Positions 8,583 through 16,683 of a DNA stretch of 36,920 bases are shown here, piece after piece; positions within the stretch are counted from its first letter, which is position 1, and every line of letters begins with the position of its first letter. A model generated the notes under the pieces. It had not been told where the DNA came from, ran no database searches, and worked only from the letters and a program-made list of their open reading frames with translations. Both the position numbers and the translations under genes were made by a program. Source of the DNA: Clostridia bacterium (lineage in GTDB: Bacteria > Bacillota > Clostridia > Oscillospirales > Acutalibacteraceae); assembly GCA_900755995.1 (NCBI GenBank), contig CAAEIM010000161.1, forward strand, positions 1 through 36,920, written 5' to 3'.

Positions 8583-8591
8583 TGTTATAAT
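8583..8591 (+). promoter_or_regulatory. Extended -10 of the carD leader transcript
   Basis: TGTTATAAT (TGn plus TATAAT at 8586-8591) lacks a good -35 at 17 bases, as is common for extended -10 promoters. It predicts a leader of about 100 bases ahead of the small ORF at 8700. Bases 8598-8690 hold no other recognisable element. Confidence 0.5.
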
Positions 8592-8699
8592 ACTATATGT
8601 AAGAAATATTATATGCTGAGAACAATTGGACTAAACCTTGTCACGCATAATGTTAGGAAACTTACCAACGAATGATATTAAAAAAGAGGAGAAAGAAGT

Positions 8700-8756
8700 A
8701 TGATTTATCGAAAAGATGCTTACAGTTGTGTTAGCGGAGGTGCAGAAAATGTTTGA
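8700..8756 (+). CDS. Short leader ORF (18 codons) overlapping the carD start
   Basis: ATG at 8700 follows a strong ribosome-binding site (AGAGGAG, about 8 bases upstream). It encodes MIYRKDAYSCVSGGAENV and stops at TGA 8754-8756, eight bases inside the next gene, whose ATG is at 8749. The carD ribosome-binding site (GGAGG 8736-8740) lies inside this ORF, so a ribosome finishing the peptide would be placed on the carD start. This geometry suggests a translational-coupling leader. The peptide is too short for any family assignment, and whether it is translated is unproven. Confidence 0.5.
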   Translation: MIYRKDAYSCVSGGAENV

Positions 8757-9243
8757 GGTATCTGATGTTGTATCATATGGTACTAACGGGGTTTGTACCG
8801 TAACCGAGATTACAACCAAGAAAATTGACAAAACCAGTATTGAGTATTATGTGTTAAGTCCGCAGGGTACTACCTCGGCTAAGGTTTTTGTACCCGTAAA
8901 AAATGAAAAGCTTGTTGCAAAGATGAGAGCAATTCTTACCAAGGACGAGATTAACGAGCTTCTTGATAATATGCCTAAGGAAGAGGGGGAGTGGATTGCA
9001 AACAAGAATATCCGCTTTGAAACCTTTAAGAATATTATTTCAGAGGGAAAGTCCTCGGAGCTGCTTAAGCTTATCAGAACCTTAAAGCTGCACGAGAAGC
9101 AGCAGTTTAAAAGAGGAAAAAGGCTTCATGTGTCAGATGAGCGTTTCTTAAAAGAAGCCGAAAGAATGGTTCTGGGCGAATTTGCCTTTGTACTTAATGA
9201 AACTACCGACGATATACTAAACAGAATAGTAAACTGTGCATAA
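8749..9243 (+). CDS. CarD/CdnL family RNA polymerase-binding transcriptional regulator
   Basis: Members bind the beta subunit of RNA polymerase through an N-terminal Tudor-like domain (shared with Mfd) and stabilise open complexes or adjust rRNA and stress transcription. The domain is at residues 1-60: FEVSDVVSYGTNGVCTVTEI, then YYVLSPQ and VFVPVKN. The C-terminal helical half (residues 65-164) is the usual DNA-contacting bundle. The start is ATG 8749, with GGAGG 8 bases upstream; the in-frame ATG at 8716 lacks a comparable site and would add 11 atypical residues. Length is 164 aa, matching the family. It is preceded by the small ORF at 8700 and closed by a strong terminator. Confidence 0.9.
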   Translation: MFEVSDVVSYGTNGVCTVTEITTKKIDKTSIEYYVLSPQGTTSAKVFVPVKNEKLVAKMRAILTKDEINELLDNMPKEEGEWIANKNIRFETFKNIISEGKSSELLKLIRTLKLHEKQQFKRGKRLHVSDERFLKEAERMVLGEFAFVLNETTDDILNRIVNCA

Positions 9244-9248
9244 AAATT

Positions 9249-9284
9249 ACACCTTTCACTTATTTTGAGTGAAAGGTGTTTTTT
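9249..9284. terminator. Bidirectional terminator between carD and the U32 gene
   Basis: A perfect 12-bp stem, ACACCTTTCACT (9249-9260) with AGTGAAAGGTGT (9268-9279), is followed by T on the plus strand and by AATTTTTA on the minus strand. It can end both convergent transcripts. Confidence 0.92.
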
Positions 9285-9288
9285 ATAT

Positions 9289-10509
9289 TTATATTTTTTT
9301 CTTTCTTATAACAGAGCCCTCGGGAATTTTTGCGTCGCATTTCATAGTGAGCCTCTGCATAGCGTGTGGAGCAGAGTCAACAGCATTTCCGTATTCATCT
9401 GTGAGTGAAATACACCCTACATTAAACGGAATACCGCTTGGAGGCAGAACATCGAGAGTATCGCCGACAAGAAATTTGTTTCTCTGAGTTATCTCAGCTG
9501 TATAGTCATCATTTGATTTTTCACACACGGCAACAACATCGTAGTGCCTAATATATCCGCCGTTTCCCGTAACCTGTCCCGGCTCTCTGCCAAAATAAAA
9601 ACCTGTATTGTATTCACGGTGACTGATTTTATCAAGCTCTTCCTTTATCCAGGGTTCGAGAACATAGCTTTCGCCGTTAGCCATAAATCCGTCAACAGCG
9701 TGGCGGTAAGCATTGGTGGTTACTGCGGTGTAGTAGGCTGATTTTGCCCTGCCCTCAATTTTCAGGCTTGAAATCCCTGCTTTTACAAGCTCGGGAATGT
9801 GCTCAATCATACAAAGGTCCCTTGAGTTGTAAAGATAGGTGCCGTCAGAGTGCTCCTCAACAGGAAAATACTGACCTTCTCGGTTTTCTTCAAAAAGGTG
9901 ATACTTCCAGCGGCAGGGCTGAGCGCAGTCGCCGTGGTTTGCATCTCTGCCCGTCATATAGCTTGAAATAAGGCATCTTCCTGAAAAAGAAACGCACATT
10001 GCACCGTGAACAAAGCACTCAATCTCAAGGTCTTTTGGAATTTTTGCCCTTATCTGCGCAATCTCATCAAGCGGAATTTCTCTTGCAAGCACAACCCTTG
10101 ACGCTCCCATATTGTAAAGAACATTTGCAGTTGCGTAATTTGTAACTCCCGCCTGTGTTGAAATATGCCTTGCAACCTTAGGGGCGTATTTTTTTGCCGC
10201 CTCAAATACTCCTAAGTCGGCAATAATAAATGCGTCAACGCCACATTCCTGCGCAAAGCTCAGATAGTCGGGCAGATAATCAAGCTCATTATTTCTGGGT
10301 AAAGTGTTGCAGGTTACATACAGTTTTGCGCCCTTTGCGTGGGTTAGCTTGCAGGCTTTGCTAAGCTGGGTGTTGTCAAAGTTTTTTGACGCTGAACGCA
10401 TACCAAACATTTTGCCTGCAAGGAATACTGCGTCCGCACCAAACGAAAGTGCAGAATTAAGGCATTCCATATCTCCTGCAGGGGCAAGAACCTCCGGACG
10501 TGTAATCAT
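9289..10509 (-). CDS. Peptidase U32 family protein, probable tRNA uridine hydroxylation enzyme (TrhP-like)
   Basis: A U32 family member of 406 aa. It starts ITRPEVLAPAGDMECLNSA, and the U32 signature lies near residues 165-205: ECFVHGAMCVSFSGRCL followed by GDCAQPCRWKY with its conserved cysteines. Family knowledge: E. coli TrhP (YegQ) and B. subtilis YrrN/YrrO act in prephenate-dependent 5-hydroxyuridine formation at tRNA position 34; other U32 proteins are described as collagenases. The gene directly upstream is mltG (B. subtilis yrrL), and in B. subtilis yrrN/yrrO also lie close downstream of yrrL, which favours the tRNA role. Only one U32 gene is visible here, where Bacillus has two. It is last in the minus-strand operon, 15 bases after mltG. 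Confidence 0.85.
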   Translation of the reverse strand: MITRPEVLAPAGDMECLNSALSFGADAVFLAGKMFGMRSASKNFDNTQLSKACKLTHAKGAKLYVTCNTLPRNNELDYLPDYLSFAQECGVDAFIIADLGVFEAAKKYAPKVARHISTQAGVTNYATANVLYNMGASRVVLAREIPLDEIAQIRAKIPKDLEIECFVHGAMCVSFSGRCLISSYMTGRDANHGDCAQPCRWKYHLFEENREGQYFPVEEHSDGTYLYNSRDLCMIEHIPELVKAGISSLKIEGRAKSAYYTAVTTNAYRHAVDGFMANGESYVLEPWIKEELDKISHREYNTGFYFGREPGQVTGNGGYIRHYDVVAVCEKSNDDYTAEITQRNKFLVGDTLDVLPPSGIPFNVGCISLTDEYGNAVDSAPHAMQRLTMKCDAKIPEGSVIRKKKI

Positions 10510-10524
10510 AGTAAAATCTCCTAA

Positions 10525-11856
10525 TTATGAAATATTCTCAAGATTTGCGTTATGCTCATAGATTGTAGTCGCATAATATGCGTTGCCGTCCTTATCGTGG
10601 CAGAAGAAGTAGTAGTCGGTGTCCTTAGGATTAAGAGCGGCTATAATTGCATTCATACCGGGATTGCAGATAGGGCCGTCCGGAAGTCCCGGATGAGAGT
10701 AGGTGTCATATGAGCTTTCAAAGCTGTCACGAGCGCCCTCGGGAACATCTGCCTGAGTTCTGTACGGATAAAATTTTGTTGAGTCAAGTCCGAGATACTG
10801 CACGCCCATATCCTCATCTGCATTAAGACGGTTGTAGAGTATTGAAGAAATATAGTACATATCCTCTGTGTCGGCAGCCTCCGACTGAATGATTGAGGCT
10901 ACAGTCATAACTTGATCAAGAGTATAGTCGCTTCTGTTTTCTTCAAGCATTTTTTCAATAGTAGTTACCTTATCATAGCCGCTTACGTCCTGCTTTTCGG
11001 TAAGACGGGAATCAAAGTTGTTGAGGAAACGGTAAATAACATTTTCGGCGTCCTCATTTTTATAGAAGGTGTATGTATCGGGATATAAATAGCCCTCAAG
11101 CTTGTAATAGCGGTCGTCGGGATTATTTATGTCCTTCAGGAATGAGTAGTCATCATCAAACTGGCTTGAGTTACACAGCTCAAGGAAATCGCCTTCATCG
11201 GCAAGCACACCGTTTTCTTTAAGAAGCTTTGCAACTTCAATAATATTTTTGCCCTCCGGTATGGTTACCTCAATGGTATCGGTACGGTTTGAGCCGCTTA
11301 CAAGGAAGTTGATAATTGCCTCGTAATCCATATTTGTTCTGATGTCATATGTACCCTGTGTAAACTCATCGTCAGACTTTGTGAGCTTTGCAAACATTTT
11401 AAAATAATTTTTATCATCAATTATATTATTATCTTCAAGAACGGTTGCAACGGTATCGAGGGATGGATTTGCAGGGATTTCAATTTTAACATTTTTGTTT
11501 TCGGTACGGTTTATTGCGAGCATATCGTCAATGCCTGCAACACAAAACATACCTGCCATAGCGCCCACAATTAAAACCGAAACAATCCAGATTACTCTGA
11601 AAACTCTGCGGTTTCTCTTGTTTTTTGCTTTTGAAAGCTTTTTGTCGAGTTTCTTTTTCTTTTTCAGAGCGTGTTTAGAGTCCTTTGCCATTTGTGCTTT
11701 AACATCCTCGCCACTGTAGGAATTAAGCTCCTCCGGTTCGGAATTATCCGCCGCAGCAGGCTCGTCGTAATCATCACTTTGAATGTTCAACGTAAAGTTT
11801 TTTGCCTTTTGGCGGCGCTTTTCTTCAAGGCTCTCAATGTTTTTATCTTCGCTCAC
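10525..11856 (-). CDS. mltG: Endolytic murein transglycosylase MltG (YceG-like)
   Basis: A membrane-anchored lytic transglycosylase that cuts nascent peptidoglycan strands and so sets glycan length. The 443 aa begin with a long charged cytoplasmic segment (residues 1-84, rich in Lys/Asp/Glu), then one transmembrane helix (about 85-109). The extracellular YceG domain follows, with GYLYPDTYTF (255-264), the catalytic glutamate E326 in SIIQSEAAD, and YSHPGLPDGPICNPG near 386-400. All the main family motifs are present. The extended basic N-terminus is typical of Firmicute versions. It lies 15 bases after the cyclo-ligase and 15 bases before the U32 gene in the same operon. Confidence 0.94.
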   Translation of the reverse strand: MSEDKNIESLEEKRRQKAKNFTLNIQSDDYDEPAAADNSEPEELNSYSGEDVKAQMAKDSKHALKKKKKLDKKLSKAKNKRNRRVFRVIWIVSVLIVGAMAGMFCVAGIDDMLAINRTENKNVKIEIPANPSLDTVATVLEDNNIIDDKNYFKMFAKLTKSDDEFTQGTYDIRTNMDYEAIINFLVSGSNRTDTIEVTIPEGKNIIEVAKLLKENGVLADEGDFLELCNSSQFDDDYSFLKDINNPDDRYYKLEGYLYPDTYTFYKNEDAENVIYRFLNNFDSRLTEKQDVSGYDKVTTIEKMLEENRSDYTLDQVMTVASIIQSEAADTEDMYYISSILYNRLNADEDMGVQYLGLDSTKFYPYRTQADVPEGARDSFESSYDTYSHPGLPDGPICNPGMNAIIAALNPKDTDYYFFCHDKDGNAYYATTIYEHNANLENIS

Positions 11857-11871
11857 TTACATCATTCCTTT

Positions 11872-12465
11872 TCATAAAACATTTCGTGTGTTGCTTGTGA
11901 ATTTTTCGGTTATTATAATGTCAACCGCTTTGTCATAAATGCCGTGCGGCAGCTTTTGCTCAATGCATCTTGAATAGCAAAGTCCGGCTGTGACGCCTTT
12001 AAATCGACTTAAAAATCTGTCGTAATAGCCTTTGCCAAAGCCAAGCCTGTATCCGTATAAATCAAAGCTTAATCCCGGAACAAGACAAAGTCCGGCTGAA
12101 AAATCGGTGATTTGCCTACAGACTGCGGGAACGGGTTCCATAATGGAATACTTGCCCCTTTTTAGCTGCTTCAGCGATGTAACGCAGTAGAAGTCCATAA
12201 TTGGCTCATCCTGACGGCACTTTGGCAGAGCAAGAATTTTGCCGTCTGCAATGGCTTTTTCAAGAATGGGGAAGGTGTTGATTTCTATAGGCGTTGATAC
12301 AAATGCAAACAGAAGCTCGCTTTCCTTATATTCATTGAGCTCAATGAATTTTTTAAAAAGTATTTCATCAAGCTTTTTTCTTGCGTCTATTGCATATTCA
12401 TTTCTGATTTTTTTATGCTTTGTTCGGAGTAAAATTTTTTCCTCTTTAATATTTTTTACGGGCAT
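11872..12465 (-). CDS. 5-formyltetrahydrofolate cyclo-ligase
   Basis: ATP-dependent conversion of 5-formyl-THF, a storage and inhibitory folate, to 5,10-methenyl-THF, returning it to the one-carbon pool. The diagnostic substrate/ATP loop GYRLGFGKGYYDRFL is at residues 138-152, and the basic N-terminal helix (KHKKIRNEY...ARKK) binds ATP phosphates. At 197 aa it is a normal-length YgfA/MTHFS protein. The start overlaps the end of the DJ-1 gene by 10 bases. It shares the operon with thyX and tmk: ThyX consumes methylene-THF, so a folate-recycling step here makes metabolic sense. Confidence 0.93.
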   Translation of the reverse strand: MPVKNIKEEKILLRTKHKKIRNEYAIDARKKLDEILFKKFIELNEYKESELLFAFVSTPIEINTFPILEKAIADGKILALPKCRQDEPIMDFYCVTSLKQLKRGKYSIMEPVPAVCRQITDFSAGLCLVPGLSFDLYGYRLGFGKGYYDRFLSRFKGVTAGLCYSRCIEQKLPHGIYDKAVDIIITEKFTSNTRNVL

Positions 12466-12995
12466 TGCATATCTCCGCAGACTTTATCGGCAGCCTCATC
12501 AGACGCTGCAAGCTTTATAACAGCCTTTCCAAAAGAAATTGCACAGCCTGCGCCCTTGCCCGTAATTACAGTGCCGTCAACCTCAACAGCTGCGCCGGTA
12601 TATACTGCGCCCTCAAGCTCGTTTTCAAAGCCGGGGAAGCAGGTCGCTTTTTTGCATTTAAGTATTCCGAGCCTGCCCAAAACTGATGGTGCAGCGCAGA
12701 TTGCGGCTGTAATTTTGCCGTTTTCAAAGCAATATAAGGTTGTGTCTGTAACTATTTTTGATTTGCCGAGGTTTATGGTTCCGGGCATACCTCCGGGAAG
12801 AATAACGCCGTCGATATTATCAAGTGATATTTGCTCAGGCATTATGTCAGCCTTAACAGTAACGTTGTGCGAGCCTGTAACAAATTCGCCCGTAACTCCC
12901 ACAGTCTTAACCTCAAGCTTTGCTCTGCGCATCATATCAAGGGGAGCAAGAGCCTCGGTTTCCTCAAACCCGTCTGCTAAAAATAAATAAAACAT
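12456..12995 (-). CDS. DJ-1/PfpI family protein
   Basis: A 179-aa cytosolic protein of the DJ-1/ThiJ/YajL superfamily. The nucleophile elbow has Cys100 in AAICAAPS, the conserved acidic partner lies in GFEETEA (residues 9-15), and GVILPGGMPG (63-72) is the family glycine loop. Members act as protein/nucleotide deglycases, chaperones or oxidative-stress sensors; the sequence does not say which. It lies 18 bases after the GNAT gene and overlaps the cyclo-ligase by 10 bases. The family is certain, the substrate unknown. Confidence 0.9.
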   Translation of the reverse strand: MFYLFLADGFEETEALAPLDMMRRAKLEVKTVGVTGEFVTGSHNVTVKADIMPEQISLDNIDGVILPGGMPGTINLGKSKIVTDTTLYCFENGKITAAICAAPSVLGRLGILKCKKATCFPGFENELEGAVYTGAAVEVDGTVITGKGAGCAISFGKAVIKLAASDEAADKVCGDMQCP

Positions 12996-13013
12996 AGTGA
13001 TACCCTTTCTTTT

Positions 13014-13793
13014 TTAACTTAATGTAATTCCTATATAAACATCCTTTAGTGCGGAAGCTTCGCTGTTGAGCGGTTTTACCATTCCGCTGCGGATTCTTTT
13101 TGAATTTTTAAATATGTTATTATGAGTCAAAACAAATTTCTCGGCACTTGTTTTGTCTATAATCTCATTTACAAGACTTTGAAAATAATTTTCTTTAAAA
13201 TCAAAATAGAGCACATCGGCAATGCCGTTTTTCTCAGTAAACAAAGCAAAGTAATTTTCATTATAAACGGAATTTACGTTATACACGGCATAATACTGAG
13301 AGGCAAACCTTTTAAAGTCATCATTCCAAATCAGAACATTATCGTATATGCCGTTTATTTCTCCTAACGAAATTAATTCTTCCTTATTAAAGCTGCTGAC
13401 ATATGCGCTGTATTCTGCACGGTAGCCGAGCTTTGAATAATAGCTGTACAGGCTGTCGCTTGCAGGATATAAAAAGGAAAGCTTATCTCCTTTTTTTGCA
13501 GAGTCCGCAAGGGCAAATTCAATTAAGCGGCTCATTATTCCTCTTTTTTGAAAATTCGGATGGGTTGACGCTCCGCAAAGATAGTGCGCCTGCTGTCCGT
13601 TTATAAGTGTATTTATAAGATAAAGAGCAGAAACTATTTTATCGCTGTATTTTGCGACATAGGCTGTTTTCACCGAAAAGCAGCGGTCAAAAAATAAATC
13701 TGCCGCAAGCGGATTTTCTTCAAAGCAGCAAAGCCAAAGCTTTTTTAAAGAATTAATATCCGAAATATCGGGGTGACAAAAATCAATTTTCAT
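13014..13793 (-). CDS. GNAT family N-acetyltransferase
   Basis: A 259-aa protein with a GNAT domain in its first 150 residues. The acetyl-CoA motif is ASTHPNFQKRGIMSRLI (about residues 76-92), followed by LSFLYPASDSLYSYYSKLGYR, the usual closing strand and helix. The C-terminal 110 residues (VYNVNSVYNENYFALF, VLYFDFKEN) resemble the second half of Eis-like two-domain GNATs but are too divergent to name. The substrate is unknown. Its start overlaps the stop of the DUF2156 gene by four bases, suggesting the two GNAT-fold proteins are made together. Confidence 0.82.
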   Translation of the reverse strand: MKIDFCHPDISDINSLKKLWLCCFEENPLAADLFFDRCFSVKTAYVAKYSDKIVSALYLINTLINGQQAHYLCGASTHPNFQKRGIMSRLIEFALADSAKKGDKLSFLYPASDSLYSYYSKLGYRAEYSAYVSSFNKEELISLGEINGIYDNVLIWNDDFKRFASQYYAVYNVNSVYNENYFALFTEKNGIADVLYFDFKENYFQSLVNEIIDKTSAEKFVLTHNNIFKNSKRIRSGMVKPLNSEASALKDVYIGITLS

Positions 13794-14677
13794 AATCTCA
13801 ATGTTGCATTATATCTTGTGAAAAGGATAATCGGATTGTAGGAAAGCTTTGCCCTTTTCAGTCCCTCAATTCCCATATCTTCCTCACGATTTATATATTT
13901 GTAAGAAGAAAGCGTTTTAGCAAATTCATTGTTTATCACAGCGTAAGCGCCGTCATATTCGCTCAATGCCTTTTCAAAGCAGGTGTCAAAGGCAATAGGG
14001 GAAATTTCAAGCCCTAAGGTCATTGCAACAGCCTTTTCGCCGACATACAAAATTCCGCCGCTCATTTTAAATTCTTCCAGATTATCAAGGGCTTCTCTGA
14101 TTGCCTTTATTTCCTGATAATTCTCAATATCAATTTTGTTTTTTAAGCACCATTCAAGTGCCGCCTGAAAAGCGTCCTCTTTGTTTGAAGCATTAATTTT
14201 TTCAAATTTAAAATTCGGATAGGCATTTTTGAATTTAGAAATATGATTGCGTTTTGAGTGAAATTTCCTGCCCGAAAGATTAATCAAGTCCTCAGAAAGA
14301 TAGATGTAGTCTTGACTTTCGGGTGTTAGCTTGTAATTGAATTTTTTCGGAAACATTGTTTCAAGCATTATTCTGTTGGCTTCGCTAAGCATAATTAAAT
14401 CAGGCTTTCCGCCACGCTCTTTTGCATCGTCAAAAATTGCCTCTACAGCAGCTTTGATATTTTCGCCCTGCGGAATATAATAGCCTTGCACACTGCCGTT
14501 ATCGTTAAATAAAGCTTTGATAAGACAGCTATTGCTGAACGCAAATTTGATATTGTACTCATTTCTCCATAGGTATGCACTTACTGCATTATTATCGAGT
14601 GAAATGCACTCGGGATTGTTATAATATTTTTGAATTTTTTTAATATCGGATTTTTCGATAAGCTTAAAGTTTAGCAT
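13790..14677 (-). CDS. DUF2156 (LPG-synthase C-terminal-like) GNAT-fold protein
   Basis: A 295-aa protein resembling the DUF2156 domain found at the C-terminus of lysyl-phosphatidylglycerol synthases (MprF) and in stand-alone proteins. It shows KRNHISKFKNAYPNFKFE (about 143-160), ALEWCLKN, GGILYVGEKAVAMTLGLEIS and AYAVINNEFAKTL. Unlike MprF it has no transmembrane flippase part. Stand-alone members are thought to be aminoacyl- or acyl-transferases, but the substrate cannot be read from the sequence. It overlaps tmk by seven bases upstream and the GNAT gene by four bases downstream. Confidence 0.82.
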   Translation of the reverse strand: MLNFKLIEKSDIKKIQKYYNNPECISLDNNAVSAYLWRNEYNIKFAFSNSCLIKALFNDNGSVQGYYIPQGENIKAAVEAIFDDAKERGGKPDLIMLSEANRIMLETMFPKKFNYKLTPESQDYIYLSEDLINLSGRKFHSKRNHISKFKNAYPNFKFEKINASNKEDAFQAALEWCLKNKIDIENYQEIKAIREALDNLEEFKMSGGILYVGEKAVAMTLGLEISPIAFDTCFEKALSEYDGAYAVINNEFAKTLSSYKYINREEDMGIEGLKRAKLSYNPIILFTRYNATLRL

Positions 14678-15342
14678 AGATTATCTATTTCAGCCGCCTT
14701 TTCTATTTCAGCCTGTATAATCTCAATAGGCTTGATTTTTCCGTCTTTACAGCAGTTAATTACAGTCCAACCGCATTTTTTTGCGGCGTACAGTGCAGAT
14801 TTTCTGCATTCAAGTAAAAAAGAAAAATTCTTTTCATGCAAATCCTTCTTGCTGTCGTCACCCTCATAACGCTTTTTTATCAGAATTTGGGAAATCTCAG
14901 GTTCAACATCAAGATAAATAACCTTATCGGGCTTTGGCAGGGCAAGCTTGTTGTATTCAAAATCCTCCTGCCACTTAATAAAGCTGTCCCATTCTTCCTG
15001 CTTTAGCTTAGACATCTGATAAATAATATTTGAGGTTGCATATCTGTCGCTCAGTATAAACGAGTTGTTTTTGTAATCGTCTTTCCAGAATTGCAGATAG
15101 CTTGCCGCTCTGTCAACCGCATAGAATGATGAAGCCGTATATGCGTTTACGTCATTAGGATTGCTGCCGAACACGCCGCCGAGATACATTTTTACAAGCG
15201 ACGAGCTTGGGTTTGAATAATCGGGAAATTCAAGCTTTGTAACAGTCTTTCCCAATGAAGTAATTTTCTCTGCGAGAATTTTAGTCTGGGTAGCCTTGCC
15301 GCTTCCGTCAAGACCTTCTATAACAATAAATTTTGCACTCAT
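14671..15342 (-). CDS. tmk: Thymidylate kinase
   Basis: Phosphorylates dTMP to dTDP. The 223 aa show a P-loop GLDGSGKATQ at residues 9-18, the FPDYSNPSS substrate region, the DRYATSN motif (DRY) in the middle and the flexible lid segment with RYEGDDSKKD. The sequence is of the divergent Clostridia type and could in principle act on other deoxynucleoside monophosphates. The position right after thyX, the enzyme making dTMP, supports the thymidylate assignment. A ribosome-binding site AAGGAAA precedes the ATG. Confidence 0.88.
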   Translation of the reverse strand: MSAKFIVIEGLDGSGKATQTKILAEKITSLGKTVTKLEFPDYSNPSSSLVKMYLGGVFGSNPNDVNAYTASSFYAVDRAASYLQFWKDDYKNNSFILSDRYATSNIIYQMSKLKQEEWDSFIKWQEDFEYNKLALPKPDKVIYLDVEPEISQILIKKRYEGDDSKKDLHEKNFSFLLECRKSALYAAKKCGWTVINCCKDGKIKPIEIIQAEIEKAAEIDNLC

Positions 15343-15385
15343 AATTAAATTTCCTTTTTATTATTCCGAATAAGCAATAAATATA

Positions 15386-16186
15386 TTATTCTCTGCCGTA
15401 TTTTTTGCGAACCTCTTTCATTTTGCCGCAGGACATTTTACCCTCGGGACAGGGGCCGAACAGACAGGACGGGCCGCAGTTTTTAAATAAATGAGGAGCA
15501 ACCTCCAGACATTGCATAAGCATTTGCTCGGCAACATCTCGTATTTCCCACTGTGCACGGTTGCAGCAGCGGTGTGCAAAAAAATTTGACAGACTTCTTG
15601 CGTTAAATGTACAGATAATTTTTGTTGTAGAGGCATTTGGAAGAATAAACCTTGCGTCTTCATTTGCCTTTTTTACAAATGCATTATAGCCTGCCTTGTT
15701 TTCGGCTTTGTAGCTTTCAATAATTTCTTCGTCACTGCCGTCGGTATTGCCGGTTGCCTCTCTTATGTATCCGGCTACAAGGGCGTTGCGCACCTCGCTG
15801 TAAGCCTGCGACTGCATTTTTATAACCTTATTGTATGCGGCAAGCGCCTTTTCGTTTTTTTGAATTTCGGGCGGAGTTACAAAGTCAAATTTAGTGCCGT
15901 CAACATATCTCTGCGACTGCTGACTGTATGAAGCAATCCTGTGCCTTACAAGCTGATGTGAGCAGGCTCTCGAAATTCCTTCAATGCCAAAGGTAAATGA
16001 AGCGTGTTCAAACGGACTTCCGTGACCGAGATTTGACAGCATATCAATGAAATCTGTTGCTTTTTCCTCTGTAAGCCCCTCTTTTATATTGGAAATTTCA
16101 GATGGAGAATAGCAGAGCTTAGCCGCCATTGCAACTGTCATTTCAGGATTTGGTGTATAAGAAAGTAAAGTGACTTTTGCACTCAA
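15386..16186 (-). CDS. thyX: FAD-dependent thymidylate synthase ThyX
   Basis: Flavin-dependent methylation of dUMP to dTMP using methylene-THF and NADPH, releasing THF (unlike ThyA, which releases DHF). The ThyX motif RHRIASYSQQSQRYV is complete. The C-terminal part has CNRAQWEIR and the Cys-rich tail CGPSCLFGPCPEGKMSCGK. The start is uncertain: TTG at 16186 is preceded by GGGGGCGA at a good distance and gives 266 aa, whereas a TTG at 16201 would be five codons longer and use part of that site. It heads the eight-gene minus-strand operon. No thyA is visible in the window. Confidence 0.94.
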   Translation of the reverse strand: MSAKVTLLSYTPNPEMTVAMAAKLCYSPSEISNIKEGLTEEKATDFIDMLSNLGHGSPFEHASFTFGIEGISRACSHQLVRHRIASYSQQSQRYVDGTKFDFVTPPEIQKNEKALAAYNKVIKMQSQAYSEVRNALVAGYIREATGNTDGSDEEIIESYKAENKAGYNAFVKKANEDARFILPNASTTKIICTFNARSLSNFFAHRCCNRAQWEIRDVAEQMLMQCLEVAPHLFKNCGPSCLFGPCPEGKMSCGKMKEVRKKYGRE

Positions 16187-16216
16187 AAAAATCGCCCCCA
16201 ATGCATATATACAGTT

Positions 16217-16245
16217 ATTATATCATTTTAAGTCAAAATATGCAA
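16217..16245 (-). promoter_or_regulatory. Sigma-A promoter of the thyX operon
   Basis: On the minus strand, TTGCAT (16245-16240), a 17-base spacer and a perfect TATAAT (16222-16217) lie about 30 bases upstream of the thyX start. Confidence 0.8.
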
Positions 16246-16333
16246 TATAATTAAAGCGATTGATTGCAAGCAGGGACAGGAAAATTTACCGAAAAAATAT
16301 TCCCGGATATGTAATAAATTTAAGGCATTGCTA

Positions 16334-16362
16334 TTGACAATATCCCAAAATAGATTTATAAT
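16334..16362 (+). promoter_or_regulatory. Consensus sigma-A promoter of alaS
   Basis: TTGACA (16334-16339), a 17-base spacer and TATAAT (16357-16362) match consensus at all twelve positions. The predicted start near 16369 gives a leader of about 315 bases, filled by the T-box. A hairpin ACGGCA (16375-16380)/TGCCGT (16389-16394) sits at the transcript's 5' end. Confidence 0.88.
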
Positions 16363-16404
16363 TCTACTGAATAAACGGCAGAAAAGCGTGCCGTTTTGAT
16401 TTAA

Positions 16405-16653
16405 CTTTATATGCAATCGGCAATGACGGGATTAACTGTATTTGTTTCTTTTCAGAGAGAAGTCGGGCGGTGAAAGACTTTGAGAAAATTTACAGTGTGC
16501 TGCCCCCGAGCCCTGTGTGACTAAGCACAGCGTATATCTGCGTTAAGGATATGTAATCGCAAGATTACTCAAAGAGGGCGCTTTGCGTCAATTTGGGTGG
16601 TACCGCAGGAATTATTATCCTGTCCCATTTTTGTGGGGCAGGATTTTATTTTG
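16405..16653 (+). ncRNA. T-box riboswitch (alanine), with its terminator, ahead of alaS
   Basis: A tRNA-sensing leader that reads through when uncharged tRNA-Ala is abundant. The T-box sequence is TGGTACCGC (16598-16606), able to pair with the tRNA acceptor end. The competing terminator is ATCCTGTCCC (16617-16626) with GGGGCAGGAT (16635-16644), then TTTATTTTG. Stem I is recognisable from ACTGTA...TACAGT and the apical GGGCGGTGAAAG. In the open strand after TACAGT lies GTGCTGCC, where GCT at 16499-16501 is a plausible alanine specifier codon; GCC right after it is an alternative. Stems CTGTG...CACAG and GTAATC-GCAA-GATTAC follow in order. The element is certain; the specifier is inference. Confidence 0.93.
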
Positions 16654-16683
16654 CAATTTCTAAAGAATTTAAGGAGAGATTTT

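Noticed and set aside
16597..16683. N-terminal extension of alaS
   Set aside because: This stretch is the T-box antiterminator/terminator; ATG 16684 has a strong ribosome-binding site and the canonical AlaS opening.
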